Assembly: GCA_963668245.2 (NCBI GenBank)
Contig: OY764195.2
Coordinates: forward strand, 1,922,001-1,986,000
Direction: 5' to 3'
DNA from: Anoxybacterium sp963668245
GTDB lineage: Bacteria; Bacillota; Clostridia; Peptostreptococcales; Anaerovoracaceae
Length of the DNA stretch: 64,000 bases
Made by a program: the position numbers and the translations under genes. Below the pieces are notes generated by a model. The model made no database searches, was not told the origin of the DNA, and saw nothing but the letters and a program-made list of their open reading frames with translations. Of the stretch, positions 50,748 to 59,498 are shown in pieces. The stretch's first letter is position 1, and each line of letters opens with the position of its first letter.

Positions 50748-51230
50748 TTGGAAGTAAATGTTGTTGTGAATCAATTAAAATTGTCAGCAGGACTGCGTGG
50801 AAAAAACATGGAATCAAGAACAATTCAGCTGTACGAACCTCACGACAGCGAGTTGGTTATTTATGCTGCAAGAATCATGGCACGTCAGGTACGGTTCAAA
50901 CAGACAGAAGAGTTTTTGATCGCTGCAGCTGCATCAGAATTATCAAATAATATTTTACGATACGCAAAATATGGAACCATCACAATTAGCATTGTAGTAG
51001 AAGAATGTAATCAAGCAATGGGAATTGAATTATATGCTGACGACATGGGGCCTGGCATTGAATCCATTGAAGTAGCCATGCAAGATAATTATAGTACTTT
51101 ACAAAACAGCCTTGGGATGGGACTACCTAGTGTAAATAGAATTATGGATGAGTTTTTGATTGAATCAGTAGTAGGTCAGGGAACGCGTGTCCTTGCATAT
51201 AAGTGGAATCATAGAGGTGAGCATGTTTGA
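50748..51230 (+). CDS. rsbT: RsbT-type switch serine kinase
   Basis: A GHKL ATPase that in stressosomes phosphorylates RsbR and RsbS and then leaves to activate a partner. The N box is ASELSNNILRYAKYG, the G1 box DDMGPGI, and the G2 box GMGLPSVNRIMDEF. Three starts are possible: ATG 50730 overlapping the rsbS stop, TTG 50748 with AGGAG seven bases upstream (chosen, 160 aa), and ATG 50808, which would give the usual RsbT size. Its stop overlaps the start of the phosphatase gene. Confidence 0.9.
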   Translation: MEVNVVVNQLKLSAGLRGKNMESRTIQLYEPHDSELVIYAARIMARQVRFKQTEEFLIAAAASELSNNILRYAKYGTITISIVVEECNQAMGIELYADDMGPGIESIEVAMQDNYSTLQNSLGMGLPSVNRIMDEFLIESVVGQGTRVLAYKWNHRGEHV

Positions 51231-51798
51231 TATTGCTTTGAAAATAAAACCGTATTCAGGAGTTCAAGCTGAAAGTGGTGATATCGGTATTATCATTTCC
51301 GAAGAGACGCATTGTTTTTTTTCTTTGGTAGATGTATTGGGCCATGGCGCTGAAGCAGGTGTGCTTGCAGCTATTATCAAAGAATATCTCAATATTCATT
51401 ACAAAGAAGATCTACTGGAATTAATGAAAAACCTCCATGAACATATTTTAAGAAGTAGGGGGGCCGTGATTTCGATTTGCAGGTTTGATAAAGAAACTGA
51501 GGTGTTGGAACACGTTGGCATTGGAAATATAACTGTTAGAATCGTGGGTGAAACAAACAGGCAGTTGGTTTCAAGAGATGGTGTGGTCGGGTATGGAACG
51601 ATAAATCCGAGAAAGAATGATACAAAGATAGTATCTGGGGACATTGTGCTATTATATTCGGATGGGGTGACGGCTCATTTTGATGTATTGGCATGCAAAG
51701 AACTGTTTTTAAAAAATGCAGAAATGATATCGAGAGGACTAATTGAAGCATATAGCAAGAAGGAAGACGATGCATCTTGCTTGGTAATGAAGTATTGA
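51223..51798 (+). CDS. rsbX: RsbX-type PP2C phosphatase
   Basis: A 191-aa PPM/SpoIIE-like serine phosphatase. Metal-binding motifs are SLVDVLGHGAEAGVLA, LLYSDGVTAHF and KKEDDASCLVM. RsbX resets stressosomes by removing phosphate from RsbR and RsbS; here the RsbS site is missing, so RsbR would be the remaining target. The start at 51223 has AGAGGTGA upstream and overlaps the rsbT stop. Confidence 0.9.
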   Translation: MFDIALKIKPYSGVQAESGDIGIIISEETHCFFSLVDVLGHGAEAGVLAAIIKEYLNIHYKEDLLELMKNLHEHILRSRGAVISICRFDKETEVLEHVGIGNITVRIVGETNRQLVSRDGVVGYGTINPRKNDTKIVSGDIVLLYSDGVTAHFDVLACKELFLKNAEMISRGLIEAYSKKEDDASCLVMKY

Positions 51799-51821
51799 TA
51801 TCAAGTAAATGAGGTGAAGCG

Positions 51822-54800
51822 ATGATCGATTTAGGTATCTTGTCGGTTTATGATGTTGAATCAAAAACAAACGCAAGAAAAAAAATACGCGTTATGCTCC
51901 TCAAACTTGGCTTCTCAGAAATATTTTCAATTCGAATGGAAGTGGCTATTTCTGAAATCTTACGTATTTTGCTTGATGAAGGAGGAACCTGTCATATTTA
52001 TATTCGCCTTGAAGAATATGATGAATGGGCAGAACTTTCATTTTTCATTGATCCAGTCAAGAATAATATGAATTTAATAGGGCTTCAGCGAGTTTTTGAT
52101 GATGTAGCAATACGTTTGTCAGAAAAAGGAAGCTATTATCTTCGTGCAATGATTACGATAAAGAATCAATTCATATTGAACCAAACCGATTTTATGCGAA
52201 TCGAAGATATTGTAAGAACTCTCTCGTTGCCCTCCATAGAAGAGTTGATGAAGGAGATTACGAAAAAAAATGAAGAACTAGCACTGAACCAGCAGTTTTT
52301 GCAGTCTATCCTTCAAAATATACGAGCCACGATATACGTAAAAGATATCCAGGGCAAGTATCTTTATGTGAATAATGAATTTGAGCGATTAATGGCAATG
52401 GATACCAATCTAATAATTGGAAAGGATGATTCGGAGCTATTTCAAAATAACAACAATCCCCGAAGCAGTCGATATGATGCACAAATCATTAATACGAAAT
52501 ATGGTGTGTCTTTTGAGGATAGTTTTATTGATAGTTTTGGTGTGGAAAGAAATTTTCTTTTTACAAAAGTGCCGATGATGAAAGGGGAGGTTGTATCTGG
52601 GATCTGCTGTATTGGTACCGATATCACACATTTGAAAGCGATGGAAAAGGAATTGCTTGAGGCAAAAATAATAGCTGAGGATGCTGCAAAATCAAAGTCT
52701 GATTTTTTAGCTAACATGAGTCATGAAATAAGAACCCCGATGAATGCTATCATTGGAATGACCTATCTAATACAAAAGACTGAGTTATCTGAAAAACAAA
52801 AAGATTATATCGATAAAATTCAATTATCTAGCCAACACTTGTTAGGAGTTATCAATGATATTTTAGATTTTTCAAAAATTGAAGCAGGAAAACTTGAGAT
52901 AGAGCATGTAGATTTTAGGATGAGTGGGGTACTTGAAAACCTATCGAATTTAATTAGTGAAAAGTGTTCTTCCAAGGGGTTAGAATTAATTTTTGATGTG
53001 GATTCTGAGATACCAGACAAGCTTTGCGGAGATCCATTGCGAATAGGACAAATTTTGGTGAATTACACAAATAATGCAGTCAAGTTTACTTCTGATGGTG
53101 AAATCATTGTAAGGATAAAGAAAGAACAGTTGACGGATTCTGTTTGTAACGTTCGATTTGAAGTGCAAGATACCGGTATCGGTTTGACAGAGGAGCAAGT
53201 TGGCAAACTGTTTCAATCTTTTCAACAAGCTGATAGCACTACATCAAGAAAATATGGGGGTACTGGCTTAGGACTTGCTATTTCTAAGAGACTGACTGAA
53301 TTGATGGGGGGCACGGTAGGCGTCCAATCCATTTATGGGAAAGGGAGTACTTTTTGGTTTGAAATTCCTATTGAAATAAAAGAATCTATGATGATGGACT
53401 ATGCGTATTCTTTGCCGTTTCAAAATCGCAGGGTTCTTGTGGTAGATGATAATGATCATGCTCGCATTATTTTGCATGATACGCTTCAGACTATGAATCT
53501 TCGGGTAGATATGGCTGAAAACGGAGTAAATGCAATCAGGATGGTGAAAAATGCAGATGAAGAAAACGAACCATATGAATTGATTTTTATGGATATGCAG
53601 ATGCCAGGACTGACAGGGACAGAAACCTATATAAAAATCAAATCTTTAAATCTGAGCTTGTTGCCAAAATGCATTATGGTTACCGCATATGGCAGAGAAG
53701 AGGTTTTTCTGCAAGCAAGAAATGCTGAAATTGATTTGCTGTTAGTAAAACCAGTCAACCCTTCGATGATACATGACTCAATGATGCGTTTATTGGGTGG
53801 CAGTAAAATAATTGAGAAGATCAATGCCAATGAAGAGATGGATCTTTATGATCTTTTAAAGCCGATTAGAGGAGCAGCAATCTTGCTTGCAGAAGACAAT
53901 GAATTGAATCAGCAGATTGTAATTGAAATGCTTATGGATGGGCAGTTTGATCTAGATGTCGTATCAAACGGAGCACAGGCGGTACAAAAAATATCTGAGA
54001 AGACTTATGATATTGTATTGATGGATATGCAGATGCCGATTTTAGATGGGCTTGAGGCAACAAAACAAATTCGAGAAAAGATTGATTTTGGAAAGCTACC
54101 GATTGTAGCATTAACAGCAAATGCGATGCATGCGGATATGAACCGTTGCTTTGAGGCAGGGATGAATGACCATTTGGCAAAACCTATTGCCCCAGAGCGA
54201 TTGTTTTCTGTTTTGCTTCATTGGATACCGAACAAAATGAGAAATGATTTAGAAGAGGCAAATCAAGAATTCATGATAACTAGTCAGAGTCACAATGATA
54301 AAACATCAATGAAAAACAGTGTGGATTTTCATAAGGAGTTTGATCATTTTAAAATTCCAGGCCTAGATTTTGAATCGGGATTAAATCGGATGATGGGTAA
54401 GCGGCAGTCGTATGATAACTTGCTGAGAAAATTTACTCATGGGTATGAAGATTATGGCCTTCGAATAAAAAAGGCAATGAATCACGAATCAGATGAGTCT
54501 GCTGAACTATTGGTGCATACTTTGAAGGGAGTAGCGGGAAATATTGGTGCAATCGATATACAAAAAAAAGCAGAAGAAATAGAAAAATCGATTAGAGCGA
54601 ATCGGGAATCTGACTTTGTTTTAGAACAAGTTGAAGCGCTACAAGCAATGTTGAGGGAAATCATTCAAAATATCCGATTGGTACTTCAGGAAAATGGCTC
54701 AAAAACAGAAGTTGGTCAAATACGTCCCATTCAAGATAGCAGTGTTTTATTTGACGCTCTAAAAAATGAAATAGAATCACGAAAACCAAAAAGATGTGCA

Positions 54801-54953
54801 GCGGTTTTGGATGAATGCAGAAAAGTTGCTTGGACAGATGATTTGAAAATAGAGATGGAAAACCTTGAACGTACGATTAAGAAATACAAATATAATGAGG
54901 CATTGGTATTACTTGATTCTCTGAATAAGAAAGTAAAGGAGGGTTTGTGGTGA
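51822..54953 (+). CDS. Hybrid sensor histidine kinase (degenerate RsbT-like domain, PAS, HisKA, HATPase, two receivers, HPt)
   Basis: A 1043-aa soluble kinase. Residues 1-135 look like a worn GHKL ATPase fold of RsbT/RsbW type (MEVAISEILRILLDEGGTCHIYIRLEEYD), without a clear N-box Asn or G1 Gly motif; this is inference. PAS follows (about 165-285), then HisKA with H301 (SHEIRTPMN), a HATPase domain (DTGIGLTEEQVGKLFQSF, GTGLGLAISKRL), a first receiver (phospho-acceptor D591), a second receiver (D735, MDMQMPILDG, K in HLAKPI), and an HPt domain with H899 (VHTLKGVAGNIGA). It has no transmembrane segments. GAGGTGAAG precedes the ATG. It directly follows the stressosome genes and slightly overlaps the response-regulator gene. 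Confidence 0.92.
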   Translation: MIDLGILSVYDVESKTNARKKIRVMLLKLGFSEIFSIRMEVAISEILRILLDEGGTCHIYIRLEEYDEWAELSFFIDPVKNNMNLIGLQRVFDDVAIRLSEKGSYYLRAMITIKNQFILNQTDFMRIEDIVRTLSLPSIEELMKEITKKNEELALNQQFLQSILQNIRATIYVKDIQGKYLYVNNEFERLMAMDTNLIIGKDDSELFQNNNNPRSSRYDAQIINTKYGVSFEDSFIDSFGVERNFLFTKVPMMKGEVVSGICCIGTDITHLKAMEKELLEAKIIAEDAAKSKSDFLANMSHEIRTPMNAIIGMTYLIQKTELSEKQKDYIDKIQLSSQHLLGVINDILDFSKIEAGKLEIEHVDFRMSGVLENLSNLISEKCSSKGLELIFDVDSEIPDKLCGDPLRIGQILVNYTNNAVKFTSDGEIIVRIKKEQLTDSVCNVRFEVQDTGIGLTEEQVGKLFQSFQQADSTTSRKYGGTGLGLAISKRLTELMGGTVGVQSIYGKGSTFWFEIPIEIKESMMMDYAYSLPFQNRRVLVVDDNDHARIILHDTLQTMNLRVDMAENGVNAIRMVKNADEENEPYELIFMDMQMPGLTGTETYIKIKSLNLSLLPKCIMVTAYGREEVFLQARNAEIDLLLVKPVNPSMIHDSMMRLLGGSKIIEKINANEEMDLYDLLKPIRGAAILLAEDNELNQQIVIEMLMDGQFDLDVVSNGAQAVQKISEKTYDIVLMDMQMPILDGLEATKQIREKIDFGKLPIVALTANAMHADMNRCFEAGMNDHLAKPIAPERLFSVLLHWIPNKMRNDLEEANQEFMITSQSHNDKTSMKNSVDFHKEFDHFKIPGLDFESGLNRMMGKRQSYDNLLRKFTHGYEDYGLRIKKAMNHESDESAELLVHTLKGVAGNIGAIDIQKKAEEIEKSIRANRESDFVLEQVEALQAMLREIIQNIRLVLQENGSKTEVGQIRPIQDSSVLFDALKNEIESRKPKRCAAVLDECRKVAWTDDLKIEMENLERTIKKYKYNEALVLLDSLNKKVKEGLW

Positions 54954-56071
54954 CCATGAAAAAATTATCAGAATGCACGGTTTTGGCTGTGGATGACACG
55001 GAAGAAAATATAGATATTTTAGTAGATGCGCTTGGGGATGATTATGAAATATCAGTTGCACTAGATGGATTTTCTGCGTTGGAAGTAGTAAATGAAGACC
55101 CTCCTGATATTATTTTGCTCGATATTATGATGCCAGAAATGAGCGGATATGAGGTCTGTGATCGAATTAAATCGAATCCTGCTAGAGCAGGAATTCCAAT
55201 TATTTTTTTATCTGCCATGTCAGATATTGAGAGTAAGACTTATGGGTTTCAGCATGGTGGTGTAGACTACATCACAAAGCCATTTGATATATTAGAGGTA
55301 AAAGCAAGAATCAAGACACACCTTTCTCTTCAGTTGGCTAAAATGGAACTATCACTTCAAAATCAATTACTTGAAGAAAAGGTTAAAGAACGCACACAAG
55401 AGCTTTATATGACACAAGAAGTGACCATTGAAGCTATGGCCTATCTTGGCGAATATCGCGATCCAGAGACGGGATGGCACATCAAAAAAACAAAGAATTA
55501 TGTGAAACTATTAGCTACTAAATTGATGGAAAAACCAAAATTTCATGAGCAACTAAACACAGAAATCATCAACATATTATATGAGTCTGCCCCATTGCAT
55601 GATATTGGTAAAATAGGAATAAGAGATGATGTTTTATTGAAGCCAGGAAAACTAACTGAAACAGAATTTGAAGAAATGAAGGCACATACTGTCATTGGTT
55701 ATAACGCGATAAAGCAAGCGGCTGAAAAACTGGGTGACAATTCATTTTTACAATATGCTATGGAATTTGCAAGATATCATCAAGAAAAATGGGATGGAAG
55801 TGGATATCCATTTGGATTGAAGGGAGAAGAAATACCGCTAAGCGGAAGAATTATGGCACTTGCTGATGTATATGATGCTTTGATTAGCAAACGTACTTAT
55901 AAGCCACCTTTCACTCATCAGAAAGCGATGAGTATTATTATGGAATCCAGAGGAAGTCACTTTGATCCAGATATAGTAGATGCATTTTTAGAAATAAACG
56001 AAGAATTTCGTAATATTGCGATTCACTTTGCAGCTTTTGAGGAAGAGTTATTGGTATTATGCCAAGAATAG
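54950..56071 (+). CDS. Response regulator with HD-GYP cyclic-di-GMP phosphodiesterase domain
   Basis: About 373 aa. A receiver domain (about 8-125; VDDTEENIDILVDAL, phospho-acceptor D58 in LLDIMMPEMSG, K in YITKPFD) is joined by a coiled linker to an HD-GYP domain (about 160-360; H217-D218 in APLHDIGKIGI, ARYHQEKWDGSGYP, GRIMALADVYDALISKRTYK). HD-GYP proteins of this class hydrolyse c-di-GMP. The start is taken as GTG 54950, with AAAGGAGGG six bases upstream; ATG 54956 and GTG 54947 are alternatives. It ends the operon, so the likely output of the stress module is a second-messenger change, not a sigma factor. Confidence 0.93.
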   Translation: MTMKKLSECTVLAVDDTEENIDILVDALGDDYEISVALDGFSALEVVNEDPPDIILLDIMMPEMSGYEVCDRIKSNPARAGIPIIFLSAMSDIESKTYGFQHGGVDYITKPFDILEVKARIKTHLSLQLAKMELSLQNQLLEEKVKERTQELYMTQEVTIEAMAYLGEYRDPETGWHIKKTKNYVKLLATKLMEKPKFHEQLNTEIINILYESAPLHDIGKIGIRDDVLLKPGKLTETEFEEMKAHTVIGYNAIKQAAEKLGDNSFLQYAMEFARYHQEKWDGSGYPFGLKGEEIPLSGRIMALADVYDALISKRTYKPPFTHQKAMSIIMESRGSHFDPDIVDAFLEINEEFRNIAIHFAAFEEELLVLCQE

Positions 56072-56080
56072 ATTACCATT

Positions 56081-56497
56081 TTATTTTTTCATCGAACAAT
56101 TTTTACAAATGCCGTAAATTTCCAAGTGATGACTTGTTATTTGAAATGCTCCATCCTCAAGCTGGGGCATGACAGCATCCAACGGGCACTGGCTCATTTC
56201 TATCATTTTATGACATTGAGTACATACTGCATAGTGTTTATGTTTTTGATGATGTCTTTCAAATAAGGCCATCTCTTGATTTGATAACTGGTGACGAATT
56301 GCAATCTCTTCTTTGACAAAAAGATCCAGTGTTCTATAAACCGTTGAGAAGGAAGGCTTTGAGCCTTTTTCTTTCATTAAATTGAAAATTTCAATTGCAC
56401 TAAGAGGAGCCGTTGCTTGATTTAATATTTGCAATAATTCTTCCCTTTGTTTCGTTCTCTTGATTCCTTCTGGCCAATCTGATAATAAACTCTTCAT
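56081..56497 (-). CDS. zur: Zinc uptake regulator, Fur family
   Basis: A 138-aa Fur-family repressor. The winged helix (IKRTKQREELLQIL, LSAIEIFNLMKEKGSKPSFSTVYRTLDLFVKEEIA) is followed by the metal-binding dimerisation domain with HHQKHKHYAVCTQCHKMIEM and a C-terminal CKNC. The two CxxC pairs form the structural zinc site. Zur rather than Fur or PerR is called from context: it is in the same unit as znuC and znuB and faces znuA across a shared operator. Confidence 0.9.
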   Translation of the reverse strand: MKSLLSDWPEGIKRTKQREELLQILNQATAPLSAIEIFNLMKEKGSKPSFSTVYRTLDLFVKEEIAIRHQLSNQEMALFERHHQKHKHYAVCTQCHKMIEMSQCPLDAVMPQLEDGAFQITSHHLEIYGICKNCSMKK

Positions 56498-56558
56498 AAA
56501 GATGGTACCTTTCTCATCAATTGATATTCGGGTTCCCCAAAATGTGAAAATAAGGAAA

Positions 56559-57362
56559 CTACTTCTTGATTTTTTGTTTGATTTGGTTCATTAAGATTAC
56601 TATAAGCAAAACACCAACAGAAACAAGTGCTGTGAATCCACCTGGGGCGACGTTGAGATAGTAGGAGATAAAAAGCCCTGACATAATATCAATTACACTA
56701 AATCCAATGGAAAAAAATAGTGTGGTGCGGAATCCTTTTTTTAACTGCAATGCGGTTGCGACTGGCAGAGCAATCATGGAACTTAAAACCAAAACTCCAA
56801 CGATTCGGATAGAAACTGCAATAGCAGATGCAACAAGTATAGAGAAAAGGTAATTGATGGTTTTAATATTTACCCCTGCGATTTTAGCGGCGTCTTCATC
56901 AAAAGTGATATAGAGCATTTGATGGTATAGCAGTATGAGAATTCCCACCGATGCAAGACTCAGGATAATCACAAAGACAAAATCCATTTTGGTTATGGTC
57001 AAAATACTTCCAAATAAAAAGGACTCTGCGTTGGCGTGAAGCCTTCCTGAACTAATCAGAGTGATTGCGATCCCAACGCTGAGTGATAGGGTAACCGTGA
57101 GGATTAAATCTGTATAACGTTTTAAGTACATGCGCAAGTATTCAATAAATGCACCGCACAATGCGGTAAATAAAAAAGCCCATAATACGGGACTTTGATT
57201 GAGCAAAAGTCCGATGGTAATGCCGGCAAGAGATGAATGGGAGAGGGTATCCCCGATCATTGAGTGGCGACGTAAAACAAGGAAAATCCCAATGCAGGGG
57301 CATAAAATGGATATAAACAATGATATGATAATTGCATTTTGCATAAATTGATATTGAAGCAA
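56559..57362 (-). CDS. znuB: Zinc ABC transporter permease ZnuB
   Basis: A 267-aa membrane permease of the metal ABC-3 family with about eight hydrophobic helices. Typical stretches are LCPCIGIFLVLRRHSMIGDTLSHSSLAG and VRIVGVLVLSSMIALPVATAL. The start is TTG 57362 with AGGAGG eight bases upstream on the minus strand; the next in-frame ATG is six codons later. It follows znuC by 68 bases in the znuC-znuB-zur unit. Manganese transport is possible in this family, but the Zur gene and operator favour zinc. Confidence 0.92.
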   Translation of the reverse strand: MLQYQFMQNAIIISLFISILCPCIGIFLVLRRHSMIGDTLSHSSLAGITIGLLLNQSPVLWAFLFTALCGAFIEYLRMYLKRYTDLILTVTLSLSVGIAITLISSGRLHANAESFLFGSILTITKMDFVFVIILSLASVGILILLYHQMLYITFDEDAAKIAGVNIKTINYLFSILVASAIAVSIRIVGVLVLSSMIALPVATALQLKKGFRTTLFFSIGFSVIDIMSGLFISYYLNVAPGGFTALVSVGVLLIVILMNQIKQKIKK

Positions 57363-57430
57363 AGTTTATTACCTCCTGAGTGATTGATTAGAATTATTTA
57401 TTATTTGGGATAATTCTATCTTAGGAAAAC

Positions 57431-58081
57431 TTATTTTATATTTAGGTATTCAGCCGCATATTTTTGAGGGGAGCATTCATGACCTTGACCGTGCTGCATA
57501 TGATAAATGCGACTGGAGTTGGCTATTGCTGCTTCCATGTTATGCTCAACAGAGATAATTGTAATATGATGCTTTCGATTGATTTGCATGATGAAATCGT
57601 AGATTTCTCGTTGGCTCTGCATATCAAGACCCGTGGAGGGTTCGTCTAAAATCAACAAATCTGGATTGCCTAGAAGCGCTCTTGCGATTAATATTTTTTG
57701 GCTTTGCCCTCCAGAAAGATTGCCAATCAGGGCACTGGAATATGAGTTCATACCCACAATCTCTAAGCATTCTTCAATTACAGAAATGTTTTTAATAGCT
57801 AGTAGCTTACGATAGGAGTTGAGCATTTCATGAACCGTAAGGGGAAAATAACCAAAATCCTTGTTTTGAGGAACATATCCAGTACGTTGAAAATCATTTT
57901 TAATGATTCCTCGGTCAGGTTTTAATAGTTTTAATACTAATTTTACCAGTGTACTTTTTCCACTGCCATTGTTTCCAACGATAGAGACATAATCACCTTC
58001 GGGCACAAAAAAGTTTAAGTTATCCAACAGGTAAGGTGCTGTTCCAGTATATGAAAAATATAAGTTTTCAATTTGAATCAT
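57431..58081 (-). CDS. znuC: Zinc ABC transporter ATP-binding protein ZnuC
   Basis: A 216-aa ABC ATPase: Walker A GNNGSGKSTLVKLVL, Q-loop in YVPQNKDFGYFPLTV, signature LSGGQSQKILIARAL, Walker B LLILDEPSTGLD, and H-loop SVEHNME. A short HxxHxGHE-like tail (MQHGQGHECSP) might touch metal. AGAGG precedes the ATG. The promoter and putative Zur site lie in the intergenic region shared with znuA. Confidence 0.93.
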   Translation of the reverse strand: MIQIENLYFSYTGTAPYLLDNLNFFVPEGDYVSIVGNNGSGKSTLVKLVLKLLKPDRGIIKNDFQRTGYVPQNKDFGYFPLTVHEMLNSYRKLLAIKNISVIEECLEIVGMNSYSSALIGNLSGGQSQKILIARALLGNPDLLILDEPSTGLDMQSQREIYDFIMQINRKHHITIISVEHNMEAAIANSSRIYHMQHGQGHECSPQKYAAEYLNIK

Positions 58082-58113
58082 ATGTTTTCCTCTTTTAAAT
58101 CATAACATTCTTC

Positions 58114-58143
58114 TTGACAAAGCTTCCTAAAAAGAAGTCTAAT
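58114..58143 (+). promoter_or_regulatory. Promoter of znuA
   Basis: TTGACA (58114-58119), 18 bases, TCTAAT (58138-58143). The predicted transcription start near 58150 lies just before the palindromic site at 58155. Confidence 0.75.
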
Positions 58144-58146
58144 AGT

Positions 58147-58176
58147 ATTATAAATGCAAATGGGAATCATTTGCAA
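58147..58176 (-). promoter_or_regulatory. Promoter of znuC-znuB-zur (minus strand)
   Basis: On the minus strand TTGCAA (58176-58171), 18 bases, TATAAT (58152-58147). The Zur-box candidate fills the spacer and covers the -35. Confidence 0.7.
58155..58175. promoter_or_regulatory. Probable Zur operator shared by both zinc-uptake units
   Basis: TGCAAATG-N5-CATTTGCA is a perfect inverted repeat with 8-base arms. It lies over the minus-strand promoter and at the first transcribed bases of znuA, so one bound Zur dimer could silence both directions. Confidence 0.8.
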
Positions 58177-58195
58177 CAAAAAAGGAGTTTGAGAG

Positions 58196-59110
58196 ATGAA
58201 GAAAAAAATATTTAGTGTGATGAGCTGTATCGTTCTCGCTTTGATACTATTCTCATGCGGGGATGCAGAACAAAACCAAACAGACGAGGCTGAGCACAGT
58301 TTGGTTCAAATTGCGGTAACTTTTGATGGTTTGCAGGAATTTGCAAAGGCTGTAGGTAAAGACCATGTGGAAATCCATACTGTGATACCGGATGGCGTTG
58401 AACCCCATGATTTTTCTCCAAAAGCCCAAGATTTAGAAAGCATGCTAACTGCTGAAGTTTTTATCTATAGTGGACTTGGGATGGAGCCTTGGGTGTTTGA
58501 CGCTCTTGATGCAGTTGGCAATGATGAACTTGTTGTGGTTGAAGCTTCAAAAGGCATAGAGCCTATCGTTAACCATAATGAAGAAGAAATAGCAGAACAT
58601 GGGGAATATGATCCACATATTTGGTTGAGCTTAAAAAATGCAGAAATGGAAGCAGAGACCATTCGAGATGCTTTGATACAAGTAGATCCACAAAACAAAG
58701 GAGATTATGAATCAAATTGTAATGAATTTGTTGGTCAATTAGAGTTACTATATACTGAATATAGCAAAAAAATTCAAAGCACTGAACAAAAAAGTATCGT
58801 GACGGGTCATGCTGCATTTGCTTATCTTTGCAAAGATTTTGGGCTAGAACAAAATAGTGTGGAAGGCGTATTTGCTGAAGGGGAACCTAGCGCGCGTCAA
58901 TTAACTGAATTAGTGAATTATTGTAAAGAAAATCATGTCACTACAATATTTTCTGAACAGTTAGCTAGTCCTAAAATATCTCAAACTTTGGCAGACGAGG
59001 TAGGGGCTTCCGTTGTTCCCATCTATACAATGGGAAGCAATGAAGATGGGTTATCCTATCTGGAACGAATGTCATATAATATGGAAAAGATATATGAAAG
59101 CCTAAAATAG
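58196..59110 (+). CDS. znuA: Zinc-binding lipoprotein ZnuA/AdcA-like
   Basis: A 304-aa cluster A-I solute-binding protein that captures zinc outside the cell. A lipoprotein signal peptide (lipobox LILFSC) is followed by two lobes; predicted metal ligands are His in GVEPHDFSP, His in YDPHIWLS, His in VTGHAAFAY and Glu in IFSEQLASP. The His-rich loop found in many ZnuA is short here (NHNEEEIAEHGEYDPH). AAAAAGGAG precedes the ATG. It is divergent from znuC and shares the operator region. Confidence 0.93.
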   Translation: MKKKIFSVMSCIVLALILFSCGDAEQNQTDEAEHSLVQIAVTFDGLQEFAKAVGKDHVEIHTVIPDGVEPHDFSPKAQDLESMLTAEVFIYSGLGMEPWVFDALDAVGNDELVVVEASKGIEPIVNHNEEEIAEHGEYDPHIWLSLKNAEMEAETIRDALIQVDPQNKGDYESNCNEFVGQLELLYTEYSKKIQSTEQKSIVTGHAAFAYLCKDFGLEQNSVEGVFAEGEPSARQLTELVNYCKENHVTTIFSEQLASPKISQTLADEVGASVVPIYTMGSNEDGLSYLERMSYNMEKIYESLK

Positions 59111-59147
59111 GAATAGGTGAAATAGGACTTCTCCAACATCAAACCCA

Positions 59148-59176
59148 TTGACAATGGGAAAATCATAGTGTATAAT
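59148..59176 (+). promoter_or_regulatory. Consensus sigma-A promoter of the ldh-trpXYZ operon
   Basis: TTGACA (59148-59153), exactly 17 bases, TATAAT (59171-59176): a full match to consensus. Transcription would start near 59183, before the T-box. Confidence 0.93.
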
Positions 59177-59199
59177 CCAAAACAATAGTTAAATAACAA

Positions 59200-59440
59200 A
59201 CCGTTGATGCAGAAAAAAATCAGAGGTTACCTAACAGCGAGTAAGGAATGGTGCAAGCCTTGCAGGGAGAACTGAACAATATGGACTGCAGAGGGTGGCG
59301 TTAAATGCGCTGACGTAGGACCTGCGTGAAGGGTCGAGGATATGTTAGTATCCTAGAGAGGGTTTCATTTGAAACTGAAACAAGGTGGCACCACGGAAGT
59401 TATTTCGTCCTTGATCTGATTTGGATCAAGGACTTTTTTT
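59200..59440 (+). ncRNA. T-box riboswitch, specifier read as UGG (Trp)
   Basis: This leader fills the 388-base gap before the dehydrogenase gene. The apical part of Stem I shows AAGG-AATGGTGCAAG-CCTT, like the usual tRNA-elbow-binding loop. Below it TGCAG (59208-59212) pairs with CTGCA (59286-59290), and the loop just above on the 3' side reads TGG-A, taken as the specifier (59282-59284). The antiterminator element AGGTGGCACCACGG is at 59383-59396; its variable base C would pair with discriminator G73, as in tRNA-Trp. The terminator stem GTCCTTGATC/GATCAAGGAC (59407-59433) ends in seven T. The class is very likely; the specifier rests on a hand fold plus the discriminator match. Confidence 0.88.
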
Positions 59441-59446
59441 GTTTTC

Positions 59447-59476
59447 TCTCACCTATGATAAAGGTCATAGGTGAGA
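59447..59476 (+). other. Perfect 12-bp hairpin between the T-box terminator and ldh
   Basis: TCTCACCTATGA and TCATAGGTGAGA pair around a six-base loop. No T run follows, so it is not a terminator. It lies about 10 bases before the ribosome-binding site of the dehydrogenase gene. Confidence 0.8.
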
Positions 59477-59498
59477 AAAATGATAGGGAGAGGATAGC

